Below are positions 23,480 to 34,338 of a DNA stretch of 64,000 nucleotides, piece by piece; the first letter of the stretch is position 1; every line of letters begins with the position of its first letter. Under the pieces are notes generated by a model. It saw only the letters and a list, made by a program, of their open reading frames with translations, made no database searches and had not been told where the DNA came from. Origin of the DNA: Cladophialophora immunda (lineage: Eukaryota > Ascomycota > Eurotiomycetes > Chaetothyriales > Herpotrichiellaceae); assembly GCF_000835495.1 (NCBI RefSeq), contig NW_015622548.1, positions 186,001 to 250,000 of the forward strand, given 5' to 3'. A program made the translations under genes and the position numbers.

Positions 23480-25426
23480 ATGGTTGCCGTATCTCTCGTC
23501 TATTACACCGCAGGTGGTTCCGAGGTATCCACAGCACTCCCCATCGAAGGCGCCTGTTCGACATTTTATCTTCCAGATAATCCGGTAGAAGATGCTTTGG
23601 TTCTAAGCCCCGATATTGACGCGCAGCATTCAACTCTCTGTCTTGGTATCGCCTTAACTGTCGGGTGCTTCAGCCCAAGCTAACCAGTAGTCGCAGAGGT
23701 CCACGATGCCTTCGTCCTCCTACGCACATTCAATAACACCACTGGTCCATGTTATCTGCTCGGTGACGGTGGCATCAACATTGAGCTGCCTCTTTCCACT
23801 GCTTCCCACCACAAATCCATCATCCTGGGCACCAACGTCCATTTCTTGGGACCCCCAGGTCATTGGGGTCTTCACTGGGGTGATATAGATGGAACAGGGT
23901 CGAATTCCATGAGACCTCCACCACTGCCACCAGTCGCTGAATGTACTGAGACACCCTCGGCAGCCGAAGACCGAGTGCATGAGCCAGTCGATGCAGAGGC
24001 ATTGGCCAGAGATGCATCCTGCCAGGATCAATCCAGCGATTCCACCTGCTCCCCAACTCCGTCGCCCGAACACGGTCAGGAAGAGGATCAAATCCGCCCA
24101 AGGGAGAGCGAGAGACAAGAAGAAGTTTCTGGTGACTCCAGGGACCGAAATGCGCAGCAGAATATACTTTGTACCAAGGACCAAGACCCAGTTAAGAAGC
24201 TGGATTTTGGGGCGGACAATGTTCAAGCTATACCAAGCATTCCATCCGTGGCTAAACAAAATCATGGGCAACATGAACGTTTGTCTGGCACTGTTGATAG
24301 CCTTGGTGCGCAAGAAAGTCATCATGAGACTACAGAAGAGATGACGGACCCTTCATCTAGCTCCGCTGATGCCCAAGGACCGTTCCAAGGGAAAGATGAT
24401 GCCACAGCACTGTCAGCGACTAAGCAGCGAAGGGCAAAGCGGAAGCTTATGGAGATTGAATGCGCCGATTCGGGTCCGGAAATCGTGGATGCTCAGTCTA
24501 GTATATCAGACGGTGGTGCTTCAATCGACGGTATCGTTGTAAGCGTCAATTCCCATAGCAACAAAACACAAACAGGGACTCGAAAAAAGCGAGTCCCAAA
24601 AACATCACCTAGGCAGTCAAGAACCCGCGGACCGTCCACAGCAACAACAACAAGTCCAAACAGCAGCTTGTCAAACGAGCAACAATCCTCGAAAAGACGA
24701 CTAACCAGGCGAACACAGTCTGCTTCCCCGCGCGGCTATTCTGGTGGTGCCCCTGTGGTAGTCTTTAGCGGCAATACCACCATCCAAGAGAAAGGCACTG
24801 CAATAGAAACCTTTGAGCGCCTCGGAGGCAAGGTGAGCACAGAGATAAATAAAGCAACAATTCTGTGCATCGCAGAAGGCCCTTTGAAGAAGACCGGAAA
24901 GCTGATCATGGCCGTGGCCATGGGAATGGACATAGTGACAGAGAAATGGATTGCTGACACTCACCGACTTGGACGATTTCCAGCACTTGAGGAGTATCTA
25001 CCGCTAGACAGATCTAGAGAGCGGCAGTGGGCTTTCAATCTCAAGGATGCCCTCAACAGGGGCAAGACCGGCTTGACGGATCTGCTTTCCGGGACCACGG
25101 TCTTCCTCACGAAGCAGCTCAGAACTGACCTGGGAAACTTAGAGCGGGAGATTTCTCAAATCGCCACTATCTTGGGTGCAGATGCAGTGAAACATCGTTT
25201 GCCAGCCATCAAAGACAAGGCAAAGTTCAGCGAAGCAAAGACCTTGATCATCGGAATTCCTGGCGACCCCCAGGGTGCTCACGTCGGAAGGCTTGGCCAT
25301 ACACTTTTCAACAAGGATATCTTGATTATGGCTGCTCTGCGAGGTCGAGTTGAACGAGGATCTGCCGATTTCAGGATCGAAGTGCCCATCAAGGACGAGG
25401 TCGAAGACGTGCGGCGTGTGCGATAA
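23480..25426 (+). CDS. FHA plus tandem-BRCT protein (Mdb1/MDC1-like architecture)
   Basis: Exon 1 is 23480-23645; exon 2 runs to 25426, starting at 23688, 23691 or 23697 (three in-frame acceptors, 23697 best placed relative to the CTAAC). About 631 aa with the last. The N-terminal ~110 residues resemble a forkhead-associated fold: YLPDNPVEDALVLSPDIDAQ followed by HSTLCL (the usual S-x-x-H replaced by DAQHS), VLLRTFNNTTGPCYL, GHWGLHWGDI. A polar linker of ~280 residues follows, with basic runs and SQ/TQ-like sites. Two BRCT repeats close it: VVFSGNTTIQEKGTAIETFE through VTEKWIADTHRLGRF (Trp present), and GTTVFLTKQL through LFNKDILIMAALRG. Fission-yeast Mdb1 and animal MDC1 share this order and bind gamma-H2A at DNA breaks. 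A role in break signalling is inferred. Confidence 0.7.
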
Positions 25427-25534
25427 AAGCAAAAGGAATTGGCACCGCGTTCAATGTCGTCGTATTCGGCCACGTGGGCCACTGTCGACTCAAAAGACTG
25501 GGGATCTTACAGGGGCCGTCCTACACACGGAGGA
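25427..25534. other. short 3' spacer
   Basis: About 100 bp between the FHA-BRCT stop codon and the convergent coding-like stretch ending at 25535. Confidence 0.4.
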
Positions 25535-26014
25535 CTAACTCACTTTGTCATCGTCGCTGCGGGATATCTCCAACCCCTTTAAAAAGGCGAGCATCTCATG
25601 CAGCGGTGACAGGGATTCTTGACTGACGAGTATGACATGCAGGACAATGCCAAGAGACCAGGAGCCACGCTTGAGCGCAAATGAATTCCGAAGTTGGTTG
25701 TTGAATCTCCGCGAATCCGCGACTAGGGCAATCTTCAAAATCAACATCAGTCCAGACGGGTATGCAAGGAGGAGTCTACATATTTCATTCTCGGCGGTGA
25801 TCAGCGCTACAGGTGAAGCAGCAAGCAATGCAGCAGAAGCACATCTCCAGATCAGGCGTGTGGCCAGTTCTCTTTCTTCAAATCTCTGGGACTCCTGACT
25901 TTCGACAGAACCGCCCGAGATTTCCGCCTTGTTGGTCTCTTGGCCCTCATGTGGCTCAACCTGAAACAGTCCTCTCTCCTTCTTGAGATCAGATACCCCT
26001 CGGCCCTCTATATA
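25535..26014 (-). CDS. Unrecognised coding-like exon (3' part of a gene or relic)
   Basis: A 160-codon open stretch on the minus strand ends in a TAA/TGA-type stop at 25535. It reads naturally: VSDLKKERGLFQVEPHEGQE, then ESQRFEERELATRLIWRCAS, then hydrophobic ENEICRLLLAYPSGLMLILK, then SFALKRGSWSLGIVLHVILV. A TATATAG acceptor at 26008 would start the exon at 26007, but I could not find an upstream exon that joins in frame; possible fragments lie near 26030-26370. Family not recognised. It may be the last exon of a small multi-exon gene or the remains of one. Confidence 0.35.
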   Translation of the reverse strand, partial: YIEGRGVSDLKKERGLFQVEPHEGQETNKAEISGGSVESQESQRFEERELATRLIWRCASAALLAASPVALITAENEICRLLLAYPSGLMLILKIALVADSRRFNNQLRNSFALKRGSWSLGIVLHVILVSQESLSPLHEMLAFLKGLEISRSDDDKVS

Positions 26015-26784
26015 TCAATTTTTTCCAGCCTCAATATCCTTCTGAAACAGGCGGCTGATCTTGCATGCCTATTTCACAGCCTCCTAGCTTGGGGACTTTC
26101 CCCACATCGGTCAATGCCTGGATAACTTTCGCTTCCTTTCGCCGAGATCTCCTTGCACTATGGCACAACATTACTGCGCCGTTTCTCTCCACCTCTAGGA
26201 GAAAGCCCCTCCGTCCCATCCTTTCTAACTTGTATCGGAATATGACAACGTCCCCCGCGGACTAGAATCGAGCTTCTGGACAGACTTGGACCTGGTCGCC
26301 GTGCAGCGATTGTGTACCAGTAAGCAGCCCGTTGAATCGAAGTGGAACAGACACACGCCACTTGCACAACATCGCATATCTCTGAAGCTTGTCATCACGC
26401 AAAGGCTCAGAAGGATCTGGGCTTGTGCGCCCGAAAAGGTAACGGCAGGGTCTGCAATTTCAGGACCATCTAGCCCTTGACAATGATGGCGGCGCCGGAT
26501 ACCTCGGCCGATAGGAGTCAATATACCCTTATATCATGTCCTCGTTCCCCAGGCATCTTGCTGAACTCTTTCTCATTGTTATTCGACATCGTCCTTTGTT
26601 GCAACCACGTTCGTTTATTGGCTCGAGAGTCGGAGACCCTCGCCGTCCATTCTTTATTCGCTGTGCGAAGTTGTCGTACATCCAGTCCTTTGTCAAAGTC
26701 ATTCTTTTATAGCATTCAGCAGTCGATCGTTTCCGGAATCTCGACTTCGATTCCTCCTCAGCCTCAGCCGCACCAGCACGCAAA
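26015..26784. other. spacer and leader of the DUF1996-WSC gene
   Basis: Contains minus-strand fragments (26030-26370) that could be upstream exons of the unrecognised gene at 25535, and the promoter/leader of the gene at 26785. No certain feature. Confidence 0.35.
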
Positions 26785-29247
26785 ATGTCTGTTCTTCTCA
26801 CTACAGGCCTTGTGGCCGCTCTTGCTGCCTCGCCGGTGGCAGCCTTCTGGCGGCTACCGTGCAAATCCCCCATTGTCGTTGAGCGTGCCGACCCTATTGT
26901 TAGCCCCGGTGTTGTGTCTGGCCACTTGCACACGATCATGGGAGGAAATGGGTTTGATTTCACCATGGACTACAACTCAACCCAGCGGTCTACTTGTTCT
27001 TCTTGCACAGTGACTGGAGATTTCAGCAACTACTGGATTCCAGCCCTGTTCTACCAGCACCAAAACGGGACCTTCGAAAGCGTCGACCAAGTCGGTGGTG
27101 CCACCGTGTATTACCTACAGCGGGCTGGCGACGGAGAGACTCTGAAGGCATTCCCTCCTGGCTTCCGCATGGTTGCCGGAAATCCTTTCAAGCGAACTGG
27201 AGGCGATGATTTCGCGACCCAGGCCATCAGCTACAACTGCCTCGATTACAATGGTCCAGCCAAGCCAGAAACCCCCAACTTCCCCAACTACAACTGCCCC
27301 GATGGGCTTCGATCCCAAGTCTTCTTCCCATCTTGCTGGAATGGAAAGGACTTGGATTCTCCAGATCATAGCTCTCACGTCTCTTATCCCGCCAATTCCT
27401 ACAACTCTGGTCCATGCCCAGCCGATTTTCCAGTTCATCTCATCTCCATCTTCTACGAAGTCATCTGGGACACTGGCAAATTCGCCGACCAGTGGTATGG
27501 GAACGAACAGCCCTTCGTCTGGTCCATGGGTGACCCTACCGGTTATGGTGGCCATGGTGATTTCGTCATGGGCTGGGACCCAGATTTGCTCCAGTCCGCC
27601 GTTGATCGATGCACCAACGACAGTGGCCGTGTTGAGGACTGCCCGGTTTTTGACCTCATCCCTGACGCTCAGGCTGAAGGTTGCCGTATCGAACCTGAAG
27701 TCGACGAGCAAGTTAGCGGTCTGCTTTCAGCCTTGCCCGGCTGCAACCCCGTTCAACCTGGTCCCACGGCGACTCCTCAATCCGGCTGCGGCGCGACCAC
27801 CACCATCACTCCCTCTAACGCAACCTTTTTCACCGACCTGACCAGCCAGGGGTGGGCATATATGGGATGCGGAACCGACAACTACTACAACCGTATTCTG
27901 ACCGGCGCGAGCGAGTCCAACGGACAAATGACCAACGAGAACTGCGTTGCTTTCTGTGAGAGCAAAGGCTTCTCCATCGCTGGTTCTGAGTATGCTGATG
28001 AATGTTATTGTAAGCACATCATGTTCGCTTTGAGGGTTGAGCTGCTAACAGTTGACCAGGCGGCAACTCCATTCCCGATAGCGGCAAGCCTGTTCCTGGC
28101 GTTGTCGGAGACTGCACCATGAGCTGTGCTGGCGACGACTCCGAGTTCTGCGGTGGTTCAGGGACCATCTCTCTTTACCAGAAATGCTCCGGCGACTCAT
28201 GCACAAACGCTCAGTTCGGTCCCGGTTCCTCAGCCCCCGTCCAGGTTGCCAACCCTCCGCCAGTCGCCTCGTCCTCTTCTGCTTCCGCCCCCGCCTCCGC
28301 TGCTCCTTCATCGACATCCTCAAGTGGTCCTTACACGGCACCAAGCTCTCCTACAACGCTTGCCACGGTCGCGACCTCCAGCGCCGCGGCCACTCCAGTT
28401 TCGGTAAATACAAGTTCCACTTATCCTCCCTCTAGTGATGATGACAATGACGACGACGACGACGACGACGACGATGCATCTTATACATATTCCGGCTCTG
28501 ATTACCCACCCGCTGTTAGCTCGTCGGCGGGTGGTTCGGATGCTGTTGACACATCCAGTTCCCCTGCTTCAACAACTTCTACTCCCACTATCAGTACCAC
28601 TACTCTTCGATACCTTTATACCACTCCACCCTCACTCTCTTCTTCTACGCCTTCTCCTACCGACGCTGCTACTGTTGCTTCGTCTACCTAAGCCCCTATA
28701 CCCAATTTCATTTATTTTTCCAGGTTCAATCAATTCCCAGTTGGAGGTCCCAAGGAAGACCAAAGCTAAATCGAAAAAAATGTTACTCAATCTAACAGTG
28801 TTAATCTAGCCTGCCGGAACCTCATCGTCCCTGTCTTCACCTGCTTCTTCCGCGACGCCATCAACACCCTCTACGCCCTCGGCATCAAACCCATCCTGGT
28901 CCTACACTGGCTGCTTCACCGACACCGTCAACCCGCGAACCCTCCCGCAATGGTCCAACTTCAACGGCCCCAACGTGTCCAACGCTGCTTGCGTCTCGTT
29001 CTGTGATTCGCGCGGATATACCGTTGCAGGCACCGAGTATGCCGGGCAATGTTTCTGTGGAAACGAGATTACCACTCCAGTGTTGGACGAGGGTAGCTGC
29101 AACATGGCATGCACTGGCGCAGCAGGGGAGATGTGTGGAGGACCCGGTGCGCTCAGTGTATGGACGAAGAGCGGTTCGGGCAGCAAGAAGATGGCGAAGA
29201 GGCAGCTGCTCAACTACAAGCCGTGGAGGAAGATGATGAAGTATTGA
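26785..29247 (+). CDS. Secreted DUF1996 protein with two WSC domains
   Basis: Exons 26785-28009, 28060-28673 (donor uncertain), 28810-29247; about 758 aa. A signal peptide (MSVLLTTGLVAALAASPVAA) is followed by a DUF1996 domain of ~290 residues with typical landmarks: DPIVSPGVVSGHLHTIMGG, CSSCTVTGDFSNYWIPALFY, CPDGLRSQVFFPSCWNGKDL, DFVMGWDPDLL. The first WSC domain starts GWAYMGCGTDNYYNRIL and, across intron 1, reads YADECYCGNSI and GGSGTISLY. A Ser/Thr/Pro-rich linker with a long Asp run (about residues 530-545) follows, then a second WSC domain: WSYTGCFTDTVN, YAGQCFCGNEI, CGGPGALSVW. WSC domains bind glycans or act as wall sensors, so a wall-associated protein is likely; no transmembrane helix or GPI signal is evident. 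Intron 2 has a weak GTTGCT donor; other splice choices in the linker are possible. Confidence 0.85.
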
Positions 29248-30562
29248 GAGCCTTCGTTGCTATTACTTCTGGGAACTTTCCATTCAGTGCTGCTTCGAGG
29301 GGTGACTGCCACTTTGTCAGTTTCCACCTGTGAGCGGCCTGTCTGCTGTGTGTTGGATATTATCATTCTTACCATTCTTCGCTTCTGATAGTGTATATAT
29401 TGATCCTTGTATTCCAAATGGACGCTCAAACATGGGCATCTGCAGTCTGAGATGAGGCTGGCTACCAGCCACTGGAGACACTTTCTTTGATATCCCTTTG
29501 TTCTTTTGTATAGAAGCCAACTCTCGGGTCGTCGGCCTTTCTAGCATGGACCATTCCTTTGTTTCTCAAAGCAGCTTACCCTGTAAACGCATCTATTGTC
29601 CCTACTTTTGCCCGCCTCTCGCATCTCCTGCATGTCCTCTTTTCGCAGCCATTCCTGGCATGGAAAGTATTGGCCTTTTCGCTCTTTGTTCTCTCATGGC
29701 ACGCAAGACAGAATAGATTGGTCTCGACACGGACATCGAGGCCGATGGAACCATGGTGAAAGCTCAACTGACTGACATGCCTGTTCCGGAATACACAAGG
29801 TCTTTGGTGGTCCATGCGGTACGCATCGATGCACCGCTTTGTCCGACGGTTCAAGATCGATACACCTCCCTCGCGCCCCGAGGAATGGTTCCGTTCCTTT
29901 TCTTGTTCCATGGTCGACGTGCTCGAGCAACCAAGGAAACCCCGCAGATGAGACTCGGAGAAAGCAGAATGCTGTGGTCATTGCGGAGTGGATTTGGGAT
30001 AGGAAAACATCCTCTGAAGGACTGTGCGTCGGGACCCGACAAATCGTCGGCATTCTTCCTCTGAGTTACGGTGCTCCTCTGCAAAGGCGGAAAGGAGATC
30101 CCCCTTGACAAGCTACGTTTGGGAGGTGGAGGTGGAGTGAGCTCTGAACATAACAGGGTGCACGAGGTCAGGTTCGCCCCATAACACTCTGGATATCGAC
30201 GCTGCTCGGTCTGCCACGGGAAGAATACTGCTTGTCATCTAGACTGCGATGTCGGGGACTTGACGTACTCTGCCGAGTCGAGTCGCTCAATCCCACCCTT
30301 GAAGAGTGAGCAACGAAGCGTCAAAGGAAGACGAACACCCGCAATGACTCGGTCCAGTTCGAAGACTGGGGAGAAAGATGTGTTCAGAGTGATTCGAGCC
30401 AATGCCTGTGGAAACGGAAAGCTGGCTGTGAAAGTTGAGAATTTCCTCCCCAGTTCGGGGTCTTTTGATCACTATTTAATGCCACAGAGTAAGACAGCAT
30501 ATTTCACCCTGCTGTCGGTGAATCATATCAGTACAAGCTTCTCCCGAGACTCACAGCGCCGA
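29248..30562. other. 1.3 kb convergent spacer
   Basis: Between the convergent WSC and prohibitin genes. Open frames around 29500-30100 on both strands overlap each other and have no recognisable character. Confidence 0.5.
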
Positions 30563-31472
30563 TCACGCCCTCAAGCCCAGCAATAATCCTGTGCTCTTTC
30601 CCTTCCCACCTTCTCCTTCACCACCACCCGGCAGGTAGGTGACGTTGGGGTTCGCGGCCAATGTCTGGGCGATGTCTTTGCTGGCCTCGATCCTTCTGAT
30701 CTGTATCAACCCGTCTCCCGCCCTGGCCACAGCTTTGCTGATAATGTCTGCCGATTCAGCTTCACCTTCGGCACGAATGACGTTCGCCTGTCTCTCCTGC
30801 TCGGCTTTCTCAACGATAAACCTTGCTCTTTCTGCGTCCTGTTGGGCGATCTGTTTCTGTTCGACCGCCCTGGTGAACTCGCGACCGAAGGTCATGTGTG
30901 TTATGGAGACATCTTCAAGCGCGATGTTGAATTCTTGTGCCCGGCGGGTCAGGTCGGCTCGGATCCGTTGCGAGACGGCTTCTCGTTGGGTGATTAGTTC
31001 TGCTGCGTCGAACTGAGCCACAATTGCTTTGAGCACTTCGTTGCCAATAGATGGGAGAACTCTTTCGTCGTAATCTTGACCGAGGGACTAGTAGTCGTGG
31101 TTAGCTATGCAGCACCATAGAACTAGCTGGTGGGAAAAAACTTACTTGGTAGATCTTGGGCAAGTTCTGGACGTCTGGGCGATGGAGCACTCTCAGCGTC
31201 AGTGACACCATCTGCAAGTCCTTGCTCCCGGTGGTGGTGCTGATGTTTCTCGGTTTCGTCCGCACATCGTAGATGATTGCTTTCTGAAGCCATGGGATGA
31301 GGAAATGGGTTCCTTCGTTGGTGACTTGTTCCTGGACACCAGACAGACGGTCGAAGATGACTGCTCTCGTTCCGCCTTTCACATCGTACATGGCGCTTTG
31401 TGCTAACGACGCACCAATGAAGACTGGGATGGCCCATCTTGAGATGGCGTTGAGGACGTTCGGAGCAGACAT
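30563..31472 (-). CDS. phb1: Prohibitin 1
   Basis: Exons 31472-31146 and 31087-30563; 58-nt intron; 283 aa. N-terminal hydrophobic anchor ([19 protein letters not shown]) then the SPFH/PHB domain: [53 protein letters not shown], and across the intron [19 protein letters not shown] coiled coil rich in Glu/Ala/Arg follows ([20 protein letters not shown]) and NPNVTYLP near the end. Length and sequence match fungal Phb1. It forms the ring complex with Phb2 in the mitochondrial inner membrane, chaperoning respiratory subunits and regulating the m-AAA protease. The gene is head to head with QCR8. Confidence 0.97.
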
Positions 31473-31769
31473 GGTGGACGAGATTTAGGTATTTGTCGGC
31501 GTTGTATTCAATGTTGTCGAGCTGCCGCCATGCAACCGCGGATTCGAGGTCATGAACTTTTGATGAAGTAGTTGTAGTAGATGCAATGTTCTCCGCAGCC
31601 ATGCGCAGCCTGGAGCTGTGCATTACATAAGCGGCCAAGCAATTTTCCAGACTGCGGCCGGAGCTCTCCTCCCTCCAACTCCAACCACGACTGCGATCAT
31701 TGACCTTCAGCAACAGTCACTCTGCCCAACTCTGGCATTCTCCCTGGTTGCCTAGTATCATCTCTCAAA
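31473..31769. promoter_or_regulatory. Bidirectional promoter of PHB1 and QCR8
   Basis: Only 297 bp separate the two start codons, so both leaders and promoters must fit here. Both products work in the mitochondrial inner membrane, which suggests shared control; no consensus box is obvious by eye. Confidence 0.65.
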
Positions 31770-32357
31770 ATGCGTCCCACCGCAGCTCTGCGGATGCAAG
31801 CTACCCGCATCCTGCGCGCCGGTCATGGCCCTGACCCAAAGAATGGAGTGTGCGTTCCACCTCACCCAAAAGCTTTGCTTTTCCTGCATGGAAGTGAACT
31901 AACAGGCTTTGGTCCACAGATACATGGGCTCGTGGGGAAATCTAGGTATGGACTCATTTCGACCTTGGAACCCTCGAATCTCGACCTGCGACGTTCTATA
32001 TCAGGCCTCTCGCCTGCTTTTTCAGTTGCCGACAAGATACTAACCTTGGAAACAGGCTCTCCAGCGCAAAAGAACATTATCACCTATGCCCTTTCGCCGA
32101 ACCGACAGAACCCAACGTCTACCTTGCTCTCCGACGCCATCTTTAACACTTTCCGCCGAACACGCAATCAGGTTCTATATTGGGTTCCTCCCTTGTTGAT
32201 CGCGTATCTTGCGATGGACTGGGCTACCGAGAGGTACGTGCGAGCTCGAGATGGACATAGCTTGTGGGTCAGCGTGAGGTCGAATACTGACTGGTCTTGC
32301 CGATACAGGAACGAATATCTTAACTCGAAACCAGGACGAGCCGAGTACGAAGAGTAG
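31770..32357 (+). CDS. qcr8: Cytochrome b-c1 complex subunit 8
   Basis: Four exons: 31770-31849, 31920-31945 (26 nt), 32056-32233, 32309-32357; 110 aa. The spliced protein starts MRPTAALRMQATRIL and GHGPDPKNGVYMGSWGNLG (exons 1-2), then SPAQKNIITYALSPNRQNP and the single membrane helix VLYWVPPLLIAYLAMDWATE, ending RNEYLNSKPGRAEYEE. This matches fungal Qcr8 throughout (YMGSWGNLG, ITYGxSPNRQNP, NEYLNSK.GR). The second intron has a perfect TACTAAC. Qcr8 is a supernumerary subunit of respiratory complex III. The intron donors are GTGCGT, GTATGG and GTACGT. Unspliced frames across the gene give a misleading 195-residue protein. Confidence 0.95.
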   Translation: MRPTAALRMQATRILRAGHGPDPKNGVCVPPHPKALLFLHGSELTGFGPQIHGLVGKSRYGLISTLEPSNLDLRRSISGLSPAFSVADKILTLETGSPAQKNIITYALSPNRQNPTSTLLSDAIFNTFRRTRNQVLYWVPPLLIAYLAMDWATERYVRARDGHSLWVSVRSNTDWSCRYRNEYLNSKPGRAEYEE

Positions 32358-32760
32358 TGGTAGTGGTCAAAACTCGCCGTTGGTGGACGTAACATTGTAC
32401 ATAAACAGAGGATACAGCGGAATTACAAGACAAGCCGATTCATTGTTCACCACACGTTTTCTCGATCATGCCATTATGTGAGGAATCCAATCCTGCTCCA
32501 CCGCACACCAAGGCATCTGGAATGGGGTTTCTTGCGAGGTCCCCTAGATATCGTCCGACCACCCCAACGACCGGCTTCAGGACCAGTGAAATCTTCCGAT
32601 ATTTCTTTGCTGCTAGGTCTAAGAGCTTGTGGTGACAGCTCGGCTCCTCCGAAGAACCACGGGACCTTGCAAAACTCCGTCCTCCCGAACGGTTTGAGAA
32701 CATGTACGGAGTATATTGCAAGTTTATCCCAAATCTCGGACCCATTTGATTGAGCCCATA
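32358..32760. other. 0.4 kb convergent spacer
   Basis: 3' ends of QCR8 and the FAM32A-like gene; nothing else seen. Confidence 0.5.
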
Positions 32761-33343
32761 TTAGCCTGGTCCTATTCTCGGCATGTCGTGATGCTCGCTC
32801 AGACTACTCAGGTAGCGGTTCAACTCCTCAACCCGCTCTTTGTGCGTCTTGACACCTTCTCGTTTTAAGCGTTCCTCAAGCTAGTTGCCCATGTATGGTC
32901 AGCACGAACCGTTCCAAATCCCAAGATTGGAAATAGACGTCTTCAGGTAGGTATGTATGGGAATGAATAGAACGCACCCTTCTCCGTCTCTGCTCCTCAT
33001 ACCGTCTCTCTGCTTCCGTCTTGACAATCCCACCTTTCTCATCCTCGACGAGTCCCCCAGCGTCATTTTCACCGCCAGCGGAATCGGCCTTTGACTTTTG
33101 TGCTCTCTCCCCTGCCTCCGTCGCAATCATTTGATCTTCCTCCTCCAGCTTTCGCAGCATGACTGACCGATCCCTGAGCTGATCATCAGCCCCTTCGCCC
33201 TCCGTCTGATCCGGTGCAGGGGCTTCGTTTTCTCTGGCTTTGGACGAGGATTTTTTCTTTTTCTTTTTGTCGACCTTCGAGTCCTTCACGCCTTTGAGCT
33301 TGAGTTTGCCAGAGCCCGCGGAAGTGTAGTCACTCGGCGCCAT
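32761..33343 (-). CDS. FAM32A-like (DUF1754) nuclear protein
   Basis: Exons 33343-32978 and 32880-32761; 97-nt intron; 161 aa. The protein is highly charged: MAPSDYTSAGSGKLKLKGVK, a Lys run, then KTEAERRYEEQRRRR. Splicing joins this to LEERLKREGVKTHKERVEEL and NRYLSSLSEHHDMPRIGPG at the C-terminus. The KTHKERVEELN...LSEHHDMP(R/K)IGPG tail is the signature of FAM32A family proteins, which in animals and yeast associate with the late spliceosome. Without splicing the conserved tail is lost, so the intron is certain. Function in this organism is inferred from the family. Confidence 0.92.
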
Positions 33344-33762
33344 GCTTCAGCGTCCGATAGATGCCTATCACGGGCGAATGTGGAGGCGCCAATCAGTCCA
33401 TCACCGTCTGGATATGACAAGAACTAGGAGAGAATGTTTGAACAAGCCGTCCTCGATAATGCGCAAGGCTTTCTCTGGTCCGAGGCACGTGCCTGAAAGT
33501 GCCAAGGGCGCTACAGGGCAGCGGGAGCATCTCGCCCAATCCAATATGGCATTCATGCTGCTTTACCACAACAACCCCAACCCCTTTTTCGGCTAAAACC
33601 AAAATCCGAAGCATTCGGAATCCATCCACATACATATGGAGAGGAGCATTTTAACATCGTGGGTCGATTGCAACGAGTGTTTATTCCTCTCTTAAAACCT
33701 ACTGTTCCGCTTCTGTCCGCTCATGAGCGTGTCGCCGCACGCCTCTCCTCCAAGCATGACTG
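33344..33762. other. 0.4 kb spacer
   Basis: Promoter side of the FAM32A-like gene and 3' flank of the SnoaL-like gene. No gene seen. Confidence 0.5.
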
Positions 33763-34338
33763 CTACATGTTCTCCACGTCGTAGAACATCTCCCTGCCCT
33801 TCTTCGGTGGCTCGACCAGACCCAGTTGTTGCAGTGCAGTGAGCCCCCCTTCTTCCCCGATCTCTTTGACAATCTTGCCGTCTTGCATGGTGAAGACGGT
33901 CATGCCCGAAAACCACATCTGCCTGCCCGTGTTAGGCTCGACGAGAGCCCCCACCGCGAGATCGTCAAAGGGTGTGCCGGTATGCGTGCCGCCGCCGATC
34001 CAGCGCCCAAACACATAGTCGCCCTCGGCGATCAGGGGGTAAGGGCCGTAGGTCTTGAAGCCAAGGTTCGGGAATGCCTTTGGTTTGTCATTCAGATTAG
34101 CCATCCTTTCTCGGGCCAGCCGACCATGTGACGATGGGGGCCAGAAACTGACGGCTTTGAAATCCACCATGGCTTGTTTGACCGCAGCCTTACCCCTCTT
34201 CGGGTTTGCGTGCATCGGGTACGATTGGAACACGTCGTCCGCGCAGACCTCGTCGACGATGTCCGGGTTCAGCTTGCCCCAGTACTCTGTGAAGTACTTG
34301 GCAATCACTTGTTTGTTCTTTTCTTCGGTCGTTGCCAT
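33763..34338 (-). CDS. SnoaL-like / NTF2-fold protein
   Basis: MATTEEKNKQVIAKYFTEYW opens an NTF2-fold domain of the SnoaL polyketide-cyclase/limonene-epoxide-hydrolase type, with LIAEGDYVFGRWIGGGTHTG and MTVFTMQDGKIVKEIGEEGG as the typical last strands. The frame is open over 191 codons. However, 34078-34152 (75 nt, in frame) has a GTCAGT donor and CCAAAG acceptor; removing it gives MVDFKAAFPNLGFKTYGPYP, which restores the expected spacing and a 166-residue protein. Members range from polyketide cyclases to stress proteins of unknown role, so the reaction cannot be named. No polyketide or other secondary-metabolite gene lies beside it. The adjacent intergenic DNA upstream is long. Confidence 0.8.
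   Translation of the reverse strand: MATTEEKNKQVIAKYFTEYWGKLNPDIVDEVCADDVFQSYPMHANPKRGKAAVKQAMVDFKAVSFWPPSSHGRLARERMANLNDKPKAFPNLGFKTYGPYPLIAEGDYVFGRWIGGGTHTGTPFDDLAVGALVEPNTGRQMWFSGMTVFTMQDGKIVKEIGEEGGLTALQQLGLVEPPKKGREMFYDVENM

Noticed and set aside
31770..32357. 195-codon single-exon reading across QCR8
   Set aside because: It reads through three introns; only the spliced form gives the conserved Qcr8 protein.
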